Shown here: in pieces, positions 45,400-56,200 of the stretch
Position numbering within the stretch: the first letter of the stretch is position 1
How the letters are laid out: each line of letters opens with the position of its first letter
The notes under the pieces: generated by a model
Database searches by the model: none
What the model was told of the DNA's origin: nothing
What the model saw: the letters and a program-made list of their open reading frames with translations, nothing else
Assembly: GCA_020747065.1 (NCBI GenBank)
Contig: JAGMVK010000021.1
Span: 496,001 to 560,000 of the forward strand
Source: Cadophora sp. MPI-SDFR-AT-0126
Taxonomy: Eukaryota; Ascomycota; Leotiomycetes; Helotiales; Ploettnerulaceae
Direction of reading: 5' to 3'
Length of the DNA stretch: 64,000 bases
Made by a program: the position numbers and the translations under genes

Positions 45400-45803
45400 T
45401 TAAATGCACTCAATGACCTCTCCAGACTTGATGCTGCAGCAGTCCCCGTCGGCCTATTAGAGAAATCAGCATTGTTATCTTGTACAAAGCTCTCAACCAG
45501 ATCTTCAAGCTGACTTGTCAGGACTTACACATTCAACACCGAAGTTCTCGCACTGAGCAAAAATGAAGTCGCGGGTGTGACAAGCGCTGGAATCATCCCC
45601 ATTCTCCTGCTGACAGGCTGTGAGATCAGCCCAGCAGCAGTCCTCGCCTTGAGAACACTGTTGACTGTCAGTTTATGCTATTGGCTAGAAACCGGATGGG
45701 TTCAAGCTCAAGGAAGAACTCGGTGAGGATGGACAGAATCCGAAAGACATACAGCAAGGGCAGTGGTGGCGATGGCCAAAAGAGCAAAGACTGAGATTTG
45801 CAT
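45400..45803 (-). CDS. Small secreted cysteine-rich protein, 77 aa
   Basis: Three tiny exons, 45753-45803 (51 nt), 45529-45657 (129 nt) and 45400-45453 (54 nt), have introns of 95 and 75 nt with GTATGT/CAACAG and GTAAGT/CTAATAG borders. Exon 1 encodes exactly a 17-residue signal peptide, MQISVFALLAIATTALA. The mature chain of 60 residues starts CSQGEDCCW and holds ten cysteines, with two CC pairs (EDCCW and GDCCS), which suggests five disulfides. Every intron lies at a codon boundary. The size, signal peptide and cysteine content are typical of apoplastic effectors, antimicrobial peptides or other secreted fungal proteins. There is no recognised family. No single open frame covers the gene, so automatic calls based on long ORFs would miss it. 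Confidence 0.82.
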
Positions 45804-47314
45804 TTTGAGAGAGATTATTGTGAAAAACTAAGCGATTGTAGGTGTAGATGAATTGATGGAACGGAAAGAGTGAAAGGTAAAGACTGTGGAGGTGGTCGTT
45901 CGTTTGATATCACGGAATTGAAGATGAGACGAAAGGGTTTTGTACTTCTTCTCTCCCTACCATCCAACTAAGACACGTCAATTTCTCTTCCAGGTTCCAT
46001 ACCCGTTGCCAAGGGCAAAGTGGATGCAGATGTTCATCATCCAAGAACGAAGCGAGGACCCAGTCTCCGTATTCGAGAATGAATGGCCTCGGCAGTCTTG
46101 TTGACGCCATTATTGACAAACTTCGAGCAAGCCAGGATCAAGACATCAATTCTGCAGTCTCGAGACATTAACCCGTTAACCTCAGAAGATGGCGAGTGCT
46201 GAACTCGTTTGTTGACAGAATCTGGCCTTGAAAATGTTTACCGCCAAGTGCCAAGTTCATCTAATTTCCGCATCCCCGATATTCCCCCTATCAAGAACCC
46301 TTGGTCATTTTCCGCTTCAGAGCTAATTTTGTATCTCACCTTACGAATACCATTGGTTGGCTAAGCGCGTGTCAGCTGCTGGGCATAAGTCAGTTTGCTA
46401 ATACTAGCTCTTGTTTAAATCGGTTGAAATGAAGGACAGAAGAAGATAGGGGCTTCTAAGCGAAACAGTATGTTTTGATTGCGAAATGCAACCTGAACAC
46501 CAGCCAGAGAACAGCGCAACGACTCGAAAATATTATATACTGCATAGGATAAGTATGTGACTGTATGAGAAGAAATGCTCAAAGGTAGAATGGCAAAACA
46601 GGCTGCTGTACTCGCATTGTTGTTGAAGAATAGGGTCTCGCCTACTGACGGAGTTGTGTTAAACTTGACCCCAAGTCATGCTGACCTGGTGTATATCACT
46701 TTGTAAAATCCAGATGTGAGACATTATTACTTCATAGAAAGGTTCGCATATATTCAATGCTACCACTCCAGCTTAGCTAGCTATATGACCTGCTGCAGCC
46801 CATCCATTTTCCCTCAAACTCCTTTTCCCCCTGAGTAGCACGCCAGCATAGTCATTAATGCCAGAACCCAGAGCTATGGTTTTTGAGTTCCTTCCACACT
46901 CTCCCCGCCAATTCTTTTCTTAAGACCCCACCATTCCTTCGTAATTAAGGCAAGCAAGTCCCGGTATATCAATCGCAGGCAATGCAATATAATGCAATGC
47001 ATTCCCGGCCAGCTCCCCGAGGCAAGCTAGAAACGAGACTAAGACCGGTACGAGGGAACTTAAGGATTTCGAAATAATCAACCCTAAATCGAGACGCTTC
47101 GCATATTGCCGCCGGTGAAACCTCTCATTTTGTATTCGCGAAAGCAGAAATGCCGTTGCTAGACTTTTGTGATTCATTAGAAAAACACCCATTCGTTCCT
47201 TTGTGATCGATGGAGTAATGATCAACCCCATTGCAACGCCTGTGCGCCGATAGTCAAACAATTGGAAGAATGTGGCCGCCCAAAGCCTTAAAATCCTTTC
47301 AGCTGTGAAATGTT
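45804..47314. other. Intergenic, no gene seen
   Basis: About 1.5 kb with the promoter of the secreted-protein gene at the left and the 3' flank of the BTB-like gene at the right. Open frames at 45910-46119 and 46920-47261 (both minus) lack domain or signal-peptide features and are not supported. Confidence 0.45.
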
Positions 47315-49608
47315 CTAGTCGAGACTGAGGAGGGTAAAGTCGACCCAGCTTCGGGTAATGGTGGGAACGGAGTCTTTGCCAGGCACCTTGTCAACCTTCT
47401 CCATCCAGCCTACCACCTCCCAATCTCGCCCGTTAGCCTTCCGTTCCTCGTTGGAGACAAGAGGAGTCTCAAGGACTTTGATGCGGCGTTTCTCTCGTTC
47501 CTCGATGACGGCATTGATGACATTTTGTCGAAGCGCTGTGGTTGCCCAGCCTTGAACATTTCCAAGACGAGGTGAGTCCAGAATATACTTCAGGAGATCC
47601 CAAGGTAAGTTGAGCAAGAGCTTGGACAAAGCGGCCGTGGCAGGATTCTCAGTGACGGTTCGAGAGCTATCCTCCGAAGGATGGTCTCCAAACTTGATAG
47701 CGCTGAGACGAGGATTGTGGCCGGCTTGTGGGATGGTGGGAAGTCGACGGTTGTGGGTTGGCTCTCCAACAGCAGGATCAAGAACGAATCCAGCAGGAAA
47801 ATTGGAAATGATGAATTGCAGAGAATGATGGATGAGGATGTTGGCCGCTGGGCTGTAGGTCGGAACTTTGTGTTGAGAAGCTGCCCGAAGTCCAGGAGGT
47901 CCAGCAAACCACTGGGCATCCAGCCCACCATCCAGGGCAAAGTCGAAAGCCTTCTCAATAGTATTCCAACTGAGCAATTGGCTCGCGACTTCCATACCTC
48001 GGGTAATGACTGGGGGAATATTCAACAGCTTACCGGCTGCTGCATAGCCCAGAGCGAGATCAAAGCGAGCAGCAGGTGGGCCGACAGATTCGGCATTCGC
48101 AACCATTGTCGTCCCTCCGTGCATACCAACCTCCATGAGAGGAGCTCCGTACAGTCTGTGAGCAGCCATCCAGAATCCATCCGAGCAGAGGAAACGATCG
48201 TTTGACTCAATTAAGAGGGTTCGAAATGTTTGTCCATCGCTGTTGCTCTCTCGGGCTTGCGCAGTCATGAGATTCTTCAATGTCAGACTACGGGCAAACA
48301 TCAAGTTGTGACCGGGTATGCGGACAGGCTCAGCTCGATCATCGGAATAGCGAAGCTCAAGGGTATAATCCGCAAAAGTGGGATCAGCAAATTGCTGTTG
48401 CAGGTAGTAGAGAAGGCCGTCGAAGTTATCCAAAGACTGAGGTCCCTGTGGCGCGAAGATTCCTGGCGCTGGGCCTACAGCATGGGTGCCAATAGCCTTT
48501 GGGACTGACGGGTAGAGGCGAACTTGATCAATGTGACCATTGCTTCCGTTGGAGATGACTGCAGTAGGATACTGGCTGTAAAAAGCTGGTGCCTCAGGGT
48601 CATTAGCAACTGAAGACTGAGAGCCATGGAAGCTGTGTGGAGTGGAGGGATCAAAGTTCATCCGTGGATCACCAGTGATAGGAGTGGGACTTGGAGAGTA
48701 TCCTTCAGGCGGACCAAACGATACCAATTGTCGCCTAGCATGATTCTCATGGAGCTCAGGGCGTGGATAGAATCCTGGGGGAAATTGAGGAGTCATCTGG
48801 TAGGGGTTGGCGGAATTGTACCCATTTGGCGGTGGTTGCGAGTGAGGGGGGATATATCCACTGGGTGCATGATTTTGTGGATAATCGTATCGTGGAGGAT
48901 TGTTCGTGAACGACGGTGGTGCGGGAGATGATCGTTCAGAATCTGGAAACCCTCCAAAGACAACATTGCCTACACTGGGATGTGGATGGTGCATCGCATG
49001 CTGACCATTGAATACAGTATTGGGAGAGGTTATGGTGTTGCCGTTGGCTTGACTTTGGGCGGGGATGAAGGCAGGAGGCATCTGATAAGTTGAACGAGAT
49101 GCAGATGATTGTCCATCGGAGGGCGCTGATTTTGGTGTTTCTTGCGTCTCTTTTTGTGCAAAGTCAGTTGTGATCTTGAGAGAAAGAACAGGATGTATGC
49201 TGTTTGCTTACTCTGCGCTTCCTCTTGAACAGAAGCCTCTGACTCCTCAACAGCAGCTTCCTCTTCTATGGCGGACACAGAAGGGGTATCGGGCACAGCA
49301 GGCGTATTTGGCACAGCAGGCGAAACTGACTCGGTCGTCTCCTCTGCCTTCTCCGAGACCTGTTCATCGGAAGAGCCATTGACGATAGCTGGCGTGACCT
49401 CCTCGACTGCAGGTGTTGGTGGTGTTGGAGAGCGCACCGCTTCAACCACAGGTGGAGGAGCAGCAGCTTCTTCCTTCGCCTTGGCCCGCGCGGCCTCCTG
49501 CTGTTGACGCTTCTGAACGTATGGCAATGGAATTACAGGTACAACCATTCTCTGGCGAGGACGGTTCTGCATCTGGTGCAGAGGCTTCGAGGCGGTAGCC
49601 GGGGCCAT
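47315..49608 (-). CDS. Disordered protein with BTB-like domain
   Basis: Two exons, 49212-49608 and 47315-49149, with a 62-nt intron (GTAAGC donor, ACTGAC branch, AAAAAG acceptor), encode 743 aa. Exon 1 has a conserved-looking RMVVPVIPLPYVQKRQQQ and then Ala/Glu/Pro-rich sequence. The middle is Pro/Tyr/Asn-rich and disordered. Near residues 340-450 the sequence GLLYYLQQQFADPTFADYTLEL then RIPGHNLMFARSLTLKNLM resembles a BTB/POZ-type domain that starts with a D-x-x-F/L-x-V-like strand and the H-x-x-x-L/M-x-x-S/R motif. The rest is helical and ends KDSVPTITRSWVDFTLLSLD. BTB domains mediate dimerisation and Cullin-3 adaptor functions; here the family is not certain. The start at 49608 is chosen by the conserved-like MAPATASKPLHQM. 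Confidence 0.75.
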
Positions 49609-51443
49609 TGTGGTGAGACTCGAGGTAGTCAACAGTGGAGTTTTGTTGTGCCGATACCGACAGGAGCTGCTGTTGCTTTTTGTTATTTGGTCCGAGAGAC
49701 GTCCCCAAGATTAACATAGACCAACGAGCTGGACATGTAGCCTCTGGGGGAGTCGCACGTCGTTTGGCAGAGCAGTCGGAGAGAGGGGAGTTGCGGACTG
49801 CAATGGCAAGAAATGAAGCTCGACCGGGGAGCTGTGTCTGCTATGACCGAGCAGATTTAATTCCACCCCGCCTTGTCGCTTGGATGGGGGCTAAACTGTA
49901 TCTGGTTTGGACTAGTCCGGACTTACTTTGACGTCCTTCGAAAGGCAAACCTGACTACCAAACTTCACTATGATATTAATGACTTTGTCTTTGAGTTAAA
50001 TGGCAAGCAGACAATTATACGTTTTTTTTTTGTGAAGATGAATCTGCGCGCCAAAGTATATGTTTCATTTCCAGGGCGTTTTCTTTTTGCGATACCATGG
50101 ATACACAAGAAATCCCCTTACCTCGTATTCAGCCTCTAGGCCGTCCGAGCATTCTTTATCACTGGGTGCATCTTGACTCGATATCAGGTTGTGCAGATGG
50201 AAGCAGATTCTGGACTTTGATGAGTGACAAGCGGCGCAGGTCTCCATTCCTGGGAAGCACAAACACGGCAAGCAGCATTTCACGTGGACACGGGACAATC
50301 TTCCTGATCTTCGTGAGGCGTGGGGGCCTGACATTGGAAGTAGTTTATTCTTTGTCATTTCCTCCTTTCGACTAAGGAATGCATGGCATGAGCTACTGGG
50401 AAAACGCCAAAGGCGGAACGACTTATTCAGCAACATCCTAACTTATCAGGATGAAGGTCGAATATCGTGCTTTCTGATCATGCGGCAGCAAGAAAAGAGG
50501 GGAGAAGGGCCTCGTCCAGGCTCATTTCCCCATATCGTGACCGTGGCGGAGCTATCTTACCTGTTCACTTCTCCTCTACGAGTCACCAGTCATCTCGTAT
50601 TCAGCCCCTCAGTTTTGTCGACATACTTATACCTAGGATATGGCGATGGAAAGCAAAGCTCGAAGTCTTTATGTCCCAACATCTACAAGTGCCAGAAGTC
50701 TTTACCTTCACCTTGCCTACTGAATATTGAAAGCCTTGAGCCCCCATGTTGAATTTGTAGAGGGTTTACATCTTCCATTGGGTATTCAATAAATTTCAGT
50801 AACTCCAAAATGCCCTCTTGCTCCAAATTCCGTTGAAACTGCTGCGAAATTCTTCTTTCTCTTGTTCATCATCCTGCTTCGTTTTAATTCGTTCAGAGTT
50901 CTGTGTTTTAAGAGCATATGGGGTTGGTACAATAAGCGTCGTTTTCGGCATCCTCTTTGTAAGCTCCTGGAAAGATTTTGAGCCACAATGCCAAGTAAAC
51001 TATGTTAATCTCTGTTTAGTTACTTAGTTGTTGTTCGATTTCACGTTCTGCCCTGACGGGATGCCCAGCTGCTTAAATGGAGCTATCTACCTGTCAGACA
51101 AAGATCATCTGGAACTTTACTGATCTGAGAGATATACATATGAGAGATTCCTGTAGCTCATGGACTCTTCTGAACCCCTCTTATGATCATAACATTTAAC
51201 TGTATATTCATGATTTTTCGTATTTCTACATGCTGTAGCTGCCATCTATATGAATGATTTACTACTTTTCATTAAGGGAAAAGCAAACAGCCTATTCTAG
51301 GACCGACCCTGCCAATAACCCACACATACCTCCGACTATCACCCATATCAGAAAAATTAGTAGTACAGTAACAGCAGAAGATGAAGTAAACTCGTTGCCA
51401 GAAACTTCCTGCAGATTGTAAACATCCCTCTGAGGCCTATTAT
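49609..51443. other. Intergenic, no gene seen
   Basis: About 1.8 kb with the promoter of the BTB-like gene on the left. Open frames near 49.6-49.9, 50.07-50.75 and 50.8-51.0 kb are short, overlap in both directions and lack domains. Near 51440-51610 a short motif is duplicated (see findings). Confidence 0.45.
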
Positions 51444-51989
51444 CTAGAAAGCGATCAAGACGAGTCTCTTTATGAGACCGAGCTCTTCGAATATTTTGAG
51501 GAGCTGGCCTTGTTCCAGCATTAAGAATCTCATCAAGAATATCAACATCATGAGTCGCTTTACGAGACCCTTTTCTTCGAAGAAATGGAAAATCAAGTCT
51601 TGAGCTAGGATCATATTTGAGCTCTGTTGAGGGCGAGGTAGCTTCTTAGAGGAATCCTTCCGAGTGTATTGAAGACTGCTGCGTATCAAATCAGAACGTT
51701 CCCACGCCCCGTAGAGTCTGTCATCGGGATGGCTTCCTATGAACGCTTGACTTGAGCAGGAATCAGGGTCATCAAAGAAGCTTCTGATAAATCTCTCGGT
51801 GTCTGGAAGGCAGTGTAATTGCTTGTGATAAAGAACATGCATTCTGGATATCTCCTCGAAAGGTATCGAGTAGTCCACCGGAACTGCATCTCTGCAGCAC
51901 TTTGAAGCCAGGCTATGGAAGCCAAATATTCTGTCCTTTGGATCCTCACAATGAGATGTGCCATAATCAAGACTCAGAGCGAGCAGCAA
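51444..51989 (-). pseudogene. HET-type gene fragment next to the RIP island
   Basis: A minus-strand frame reads MLLALSLDYGTSHCEDPKDR then IFGFHSLASKCCRDAVPVDYS. In HET-domain (heterokaryon incompatibility) proteins, the block DPRDKvyGlLgLA...vDYS lies just C-terminal to the HET core. The HET core itself, expected upstream on the right, is absent: the frame opens only about 30 bp further right and then meets a stop, and AT-rich island sequence starts about 50 bp beyond. The fragment is therefore most likely a truncated remnant of a vegetative-incompatibility gene. Its C-terminal part (FFEEKGLVKRL, FEELGLIKRL) holds a short internal duplication. It could instead be a short independent ORF; the DPKDRIFGFHSLA match makes that less likely. 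Confidence 0.6.
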
Positions 51990-52479
51990 TTTTGTGGGCT
52001 GAGAAGGTTTAGTAGCTGATCAAAATGGTCACGTAATGTAATTACTGTTTCATGGCCGGAATCTCGACGCCTCCCAACCCTCTAGCACACGTGACCCCGC
52101 GCCGCCTTTACTCAGGCAGCTCAGGCCTAGCTCAACTTCGGCTCAAGTCTACTCAGGTCTACTTAGGTCTATTCACTTATCTTACTAGAAATCGTTAACT
52201 TTTAATAAAGAGCTCGAAAAGGCCCCCTTTTCTAGCTAAGGAGTCTTAAATCTGTTCCTACTATACGCTTATTTTTAAATAGTTATTCTATCTGCCTATC
52301 GCTTATTTTCATATATAGGTTTTTTTTCTGTCTTTAGGTTATTTTACGCTATCCTTTGCATTTTGCCTAGGATTACGTAGTCTATAAATAACTAGTTCTC
52401 TTTTATCTTTACTTCTCTTTTTACCTGTTTTCTTACCTATTTCTCTAAGAAGATCTTCTTTTCTTATATCTTTTTACTT

Positions 52480-52520
52480 ATCTTCTTATATATCTTCTTA
52501 TATATCTTCTTATATATTTT
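52480..52520. repeat. TCTTCTTATATA microsatellite
   Basis: Three to four copies of a 12-nt unit, embedded in a longer TC-rich tract at the left edge of the island. Confidence 0.7.
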
Positions 52521-52616
52521 CTTACTTATATTCTCTTCTTCTTTTCTTCTTTCTCTAATCCTTCTCTTATTTCTCTAGAAAGATCTTCTTTTCTTGTCTC
52601 TACTCTATATATCTAT

Positions 52617-52928
52617 TGTAACGTTGAAGTGACGGAAGTGCTGGAAATAGGGGTACTTAGGTTTAGCCGGAATATTACCGGACGAAAGCCGGACTAGATT
52701 CGTGTATATATAGGACTGCTTCCCCTATAAGGATTCCTTATCTTCTTGTTTTCTTTATACCTAATCTATAATATTATTATTTACCCACCCCCTTATTTTT
52801 ATACTTAATATTATACTTAGTAATATTACGTTATTATATTAAATAAGAAAGTTACTCTCGCTAGGAATAGCTTATATAATATTCTATTACTTAGAAGATA
52901 TAGTTAATTAATTCTCCTCTAAATTATC
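52617..52928 (+). repeat. LTR-like repeat copy 1 (312 bp)
   Basis: Begins TGTAACGTTGAAGTGACGG and is followed immediately by a second copy of the same unit. It keeps GC-bearing segments (GGAAGTGCTGGAAATAGGGG, GCCGGAATATTACCGG) that are otherwise rare in the island. A TATATATAGGAC box about 100 bp from its left end may be a promoter TATA. Read as an LTR of the gypsy-like relic on the right, or a solo LTR in tandem. Confidence 0.7.
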
Positions 52929-53240
52929 TGTAACGTTGAAGTGACGGAAGTGCTGGAAATAGGGGTACTCAGGTTTAGCCGGAATATTACCGGGCGGAAG
53001 CCGGACCAGATTTGTGTATATATAGGACCGCTCTCCTTATAAGGGCTCCTTACCTTCTTATTTTCTTTGTACTAGACTTATAATATTACTATTTACTTAC
53101 CCTCTTACTCCTATACTTAATACTATACTTAGTAATATTACGTTATTATATTAAATAAGAAGATTACTCTTATTAGGGATAGTCTATATAATATTCTATT
53201 ACTTAGAAGATATAATTAATTAATTCTTATCTAAATTACT
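52929..53240 (+). repeat. LTR-like repeat copy 2 (312 bp)
   Basis: Starts with the same TGTAACGTTGAAGTGACGG motif exactly 312 bp after copy 1. It differs mostly by C/T and G/A transitions, as RIP predicts. The right border is set by the length of copy 1 and is uncertain. It directly precedes the pol relic and is the better candidate for that element's 5' LTR. Confidence 0.7.
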
Positions 53241-56200
53241 CTTAATTATTATTCTTAAAAAGTCAGGATTCTAGAGATCTTCTAAATAAACTAATAAACT
53301 AAAGTTTAGTTCCGCTCGTTATAAATTAGTATAATTAGAGTAGAGTAGTTTTTATTAATAGAGGCTCTAAATAACCCTCTCTATATAGAAGCTACTATAA
53401 ATAAATTTAAGGTATTATAATTACTATTACCAAAACCCTTAAGTTTATAAAACTCTCTTAAACTACTTTTATTTTTCTTTGGAACGTAATTATATAACTT
53501 CTATCGCTTATAGAATTACGGCATATAAAAACTACCTTAATACTAATATCTTTTACTAGGAAATTACAAAGTGTTCCTTTAATACTCTTAGAATTCCTAT
53601 TTTAGGACTAATTTGAATTACGCTTAAATCTTTTCTTATTTCTATTATAGATACTATTAATATAATAGGTTTATTTAACGGAGCTACTAATAATACTCTT
53701 AACTCTCTAATTCTAGCCGGAAGCTTTTTTAGTTATAGGACCTAAAGTAATAAAAGTAAAGGTTATATAAACTAAGATAAGAGAGACTTTAGTGATATAA
53801 ATATATTAAGAGAAATTATTTAATTTATAAAGAATTAAAATCGTACTTAAGAGGCCTCCTTAGCTTATATCAAGTAATTACTAATTTCTACTTAAGCTAC
53901 GCTAGTAGTATTCCCTACTAATCCTACTTTAATTCCCCTTAGAACTCTACTACTAATTATTTAATTAATAGAAAGAAATAAATTAATAAATTAAAGTAGA
54001 TATATCTTATTTAAATTAGAAAATACTTCTCTTACTATATTTAGAGCGGAATTAGATACTTCTTAAGAACTTAAAGTATAGCTTATAGAAAAGATCTCTT
54101 CCTTAAATAATAGAACTAACTTAATATTTAAGTAATAAAAAGCTTTAGTTAAAGATTAATTAGAGGTTAATATAAGTCTTTACCTAAACGCTTAAGTATA
54201 GTGAGCTTTAGTATAAGAATTAATTACTAGCTTAGCTCGCTTCTACTTAGAGCCTTAATACTTATCTAAAACTAATATATTTCAAATAGCTTAAAAAATA
54301 ATTTCTTTACTAAAGACTTACTTTCTTACTAAAAATAAAGCTTATAAGGCTTATACTAAGTTCTTTAATATAAGTATATAAAAACTAAATTATATATATA
54401 AAACCTTTACTTAATTTTATATAAGATTCTAGAATACTATAATCTAAGGAAATATAGCTTATATAGAATAGTTCTTCTTTATATAGCTTAAAATTACTCC
54501 TTAGCTTTATACTACTACTACGTTAATTAAGAGCTTATAGTAAGATAACTATATAGTAATAGTAACTTATCTTATCTTAATTAATACTAATAAGTAATAG
54601 AATATATAATTTAACTTATTTCTTACTAGTCTTTATAAATTAAACTCTTCTTAAAAGCTAGCTAAGCTAAGCCTCTTTTAGAAGACTTTTAGACTACTTA
54701 CTTCTTAACTAGTACTTAAATTTACTTCTTTTCCTAATACTCTCTTTTACTATTACTTAATACTATAGACTATAACTCTTACTTTATTATATTAGGAGAG
54801 TATATAGAAACCTTAGAGAAGTTCTAGTGACTTATAAGTAAAGTATTATAAGTATAGGAAGTTTAGATATTATAAATTAAATTATATTAAATTAGCTAAG
54901 GTTTAAGTTCTTAATAAGAAGAAAGTTAATAATAATATTAAAGAGATAGTAGAGAGTAAGGAAGATTAAATATAGGAAAATAAAGAGGCCTAGGGAAAGA
55001 TTTCTTCTTAAGCTTATGTAAATATAATCTATTAAAGCTTAATTTGAACTCTTTAATAAAAAAGAAGTAGTTTATAATTAATTATATATTTAATATAAAT
55101 AAATTAAGAGTTATACTCTTTATATTAGTAAATACTAAAGTAAATAATTATCTCTTTATAAATTAGATTATATCTATATATCTTTTAAGAGTATTAGAAG
55201 TAAAGATTCAGCTTCTCTTATATATTATACTAATATATAGTTTTCAGAACTTTATCTAAAGCTACGCTACTTACTATATATATTTATACTTAATAATTAA
55301 TAGTTAATACATATATAACTATTTCTTTATAATCCTTAACTTAGAAAAGTAAGATATAATAATAAGTATTAAATAGATACGTTAATTCTATCTTAAGTTA
55401 CAGATAAACTAGAATCGATTTTTATAGTTATTTAATTACTTACTTACTAAATAATAGTCTTAAGAGTTAGTCTTACCTTTTCTATATATATAGCTCTCTT
55501 TATAATAAGATTATTAGAGTAATATAAACTATAGAGATCTGGTAATCTAAAAGGATAAGATATAATAAAAATATTTCTTTTTTATAGTTTAAATACTAGA
55601 AGAATATCTTCTTTAAGTTACTCTTAAACTAACTCTAATATTATCTTTTATAAGTAAAGGACCTTTATAAGTCCGGAAATTAAAATATAAATTATTAAAG
55701 ATATTACTTATATCTATATTTATCTGCGAGATTAATATAAATGCTTTTTATTTTAATATAAAATATAAAAATACTAAGTTCTTTTAAACTAGTATCTATA
55801 AGATAGATTATATCTTATAGGAATAGTATAAACTAGAAGATCCTAATACTACTTAACTCTTATTTAAAAAACTTCTAAAATAGTATTAATATCTAAAGTT
55901 AGTATTTTTTAAGAAAGATATAGATACTCTTTTACTTTATTAATATTATAATTATAAGATTTATTTTAAGGGACTATTACTTAATACTTACTCTTCTCTT
56001 TACTATTAATTAATAAAGGAGTTTAAAGTAATAAAGGAGTACTTTTTAAAGAATTTAGATAAGGATTTTATTAAATTAAGCTAGAGCTTATTTATATTAC
56101 TTATACTCTTTATTAAAAAACTTAATAGAGGCCTGCGATTCTGTATTAATTATTATAAGCTAAATACCTTTATATAAAAAGACGCTTATTTAATCCCCTG

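Noticed and set aside
46920..47261. 113-aa minus-strand ORF
   Set aside because: No signal peptide, domain or splice structure, and the sequence looks like chance coding in a 3' flank.
50065..50436. 123-aa minus-strand cysteine-containing ORF
   Set aside because: No signal peptide or ordered cysteine pattern. Overlapping open frames exist in other phases.
52480..52520. Short regular repeats at the island edge as a CRISPR-like array
   Set aside because: The units are contiguous, with no unique spacers, and the organism is a fungus.
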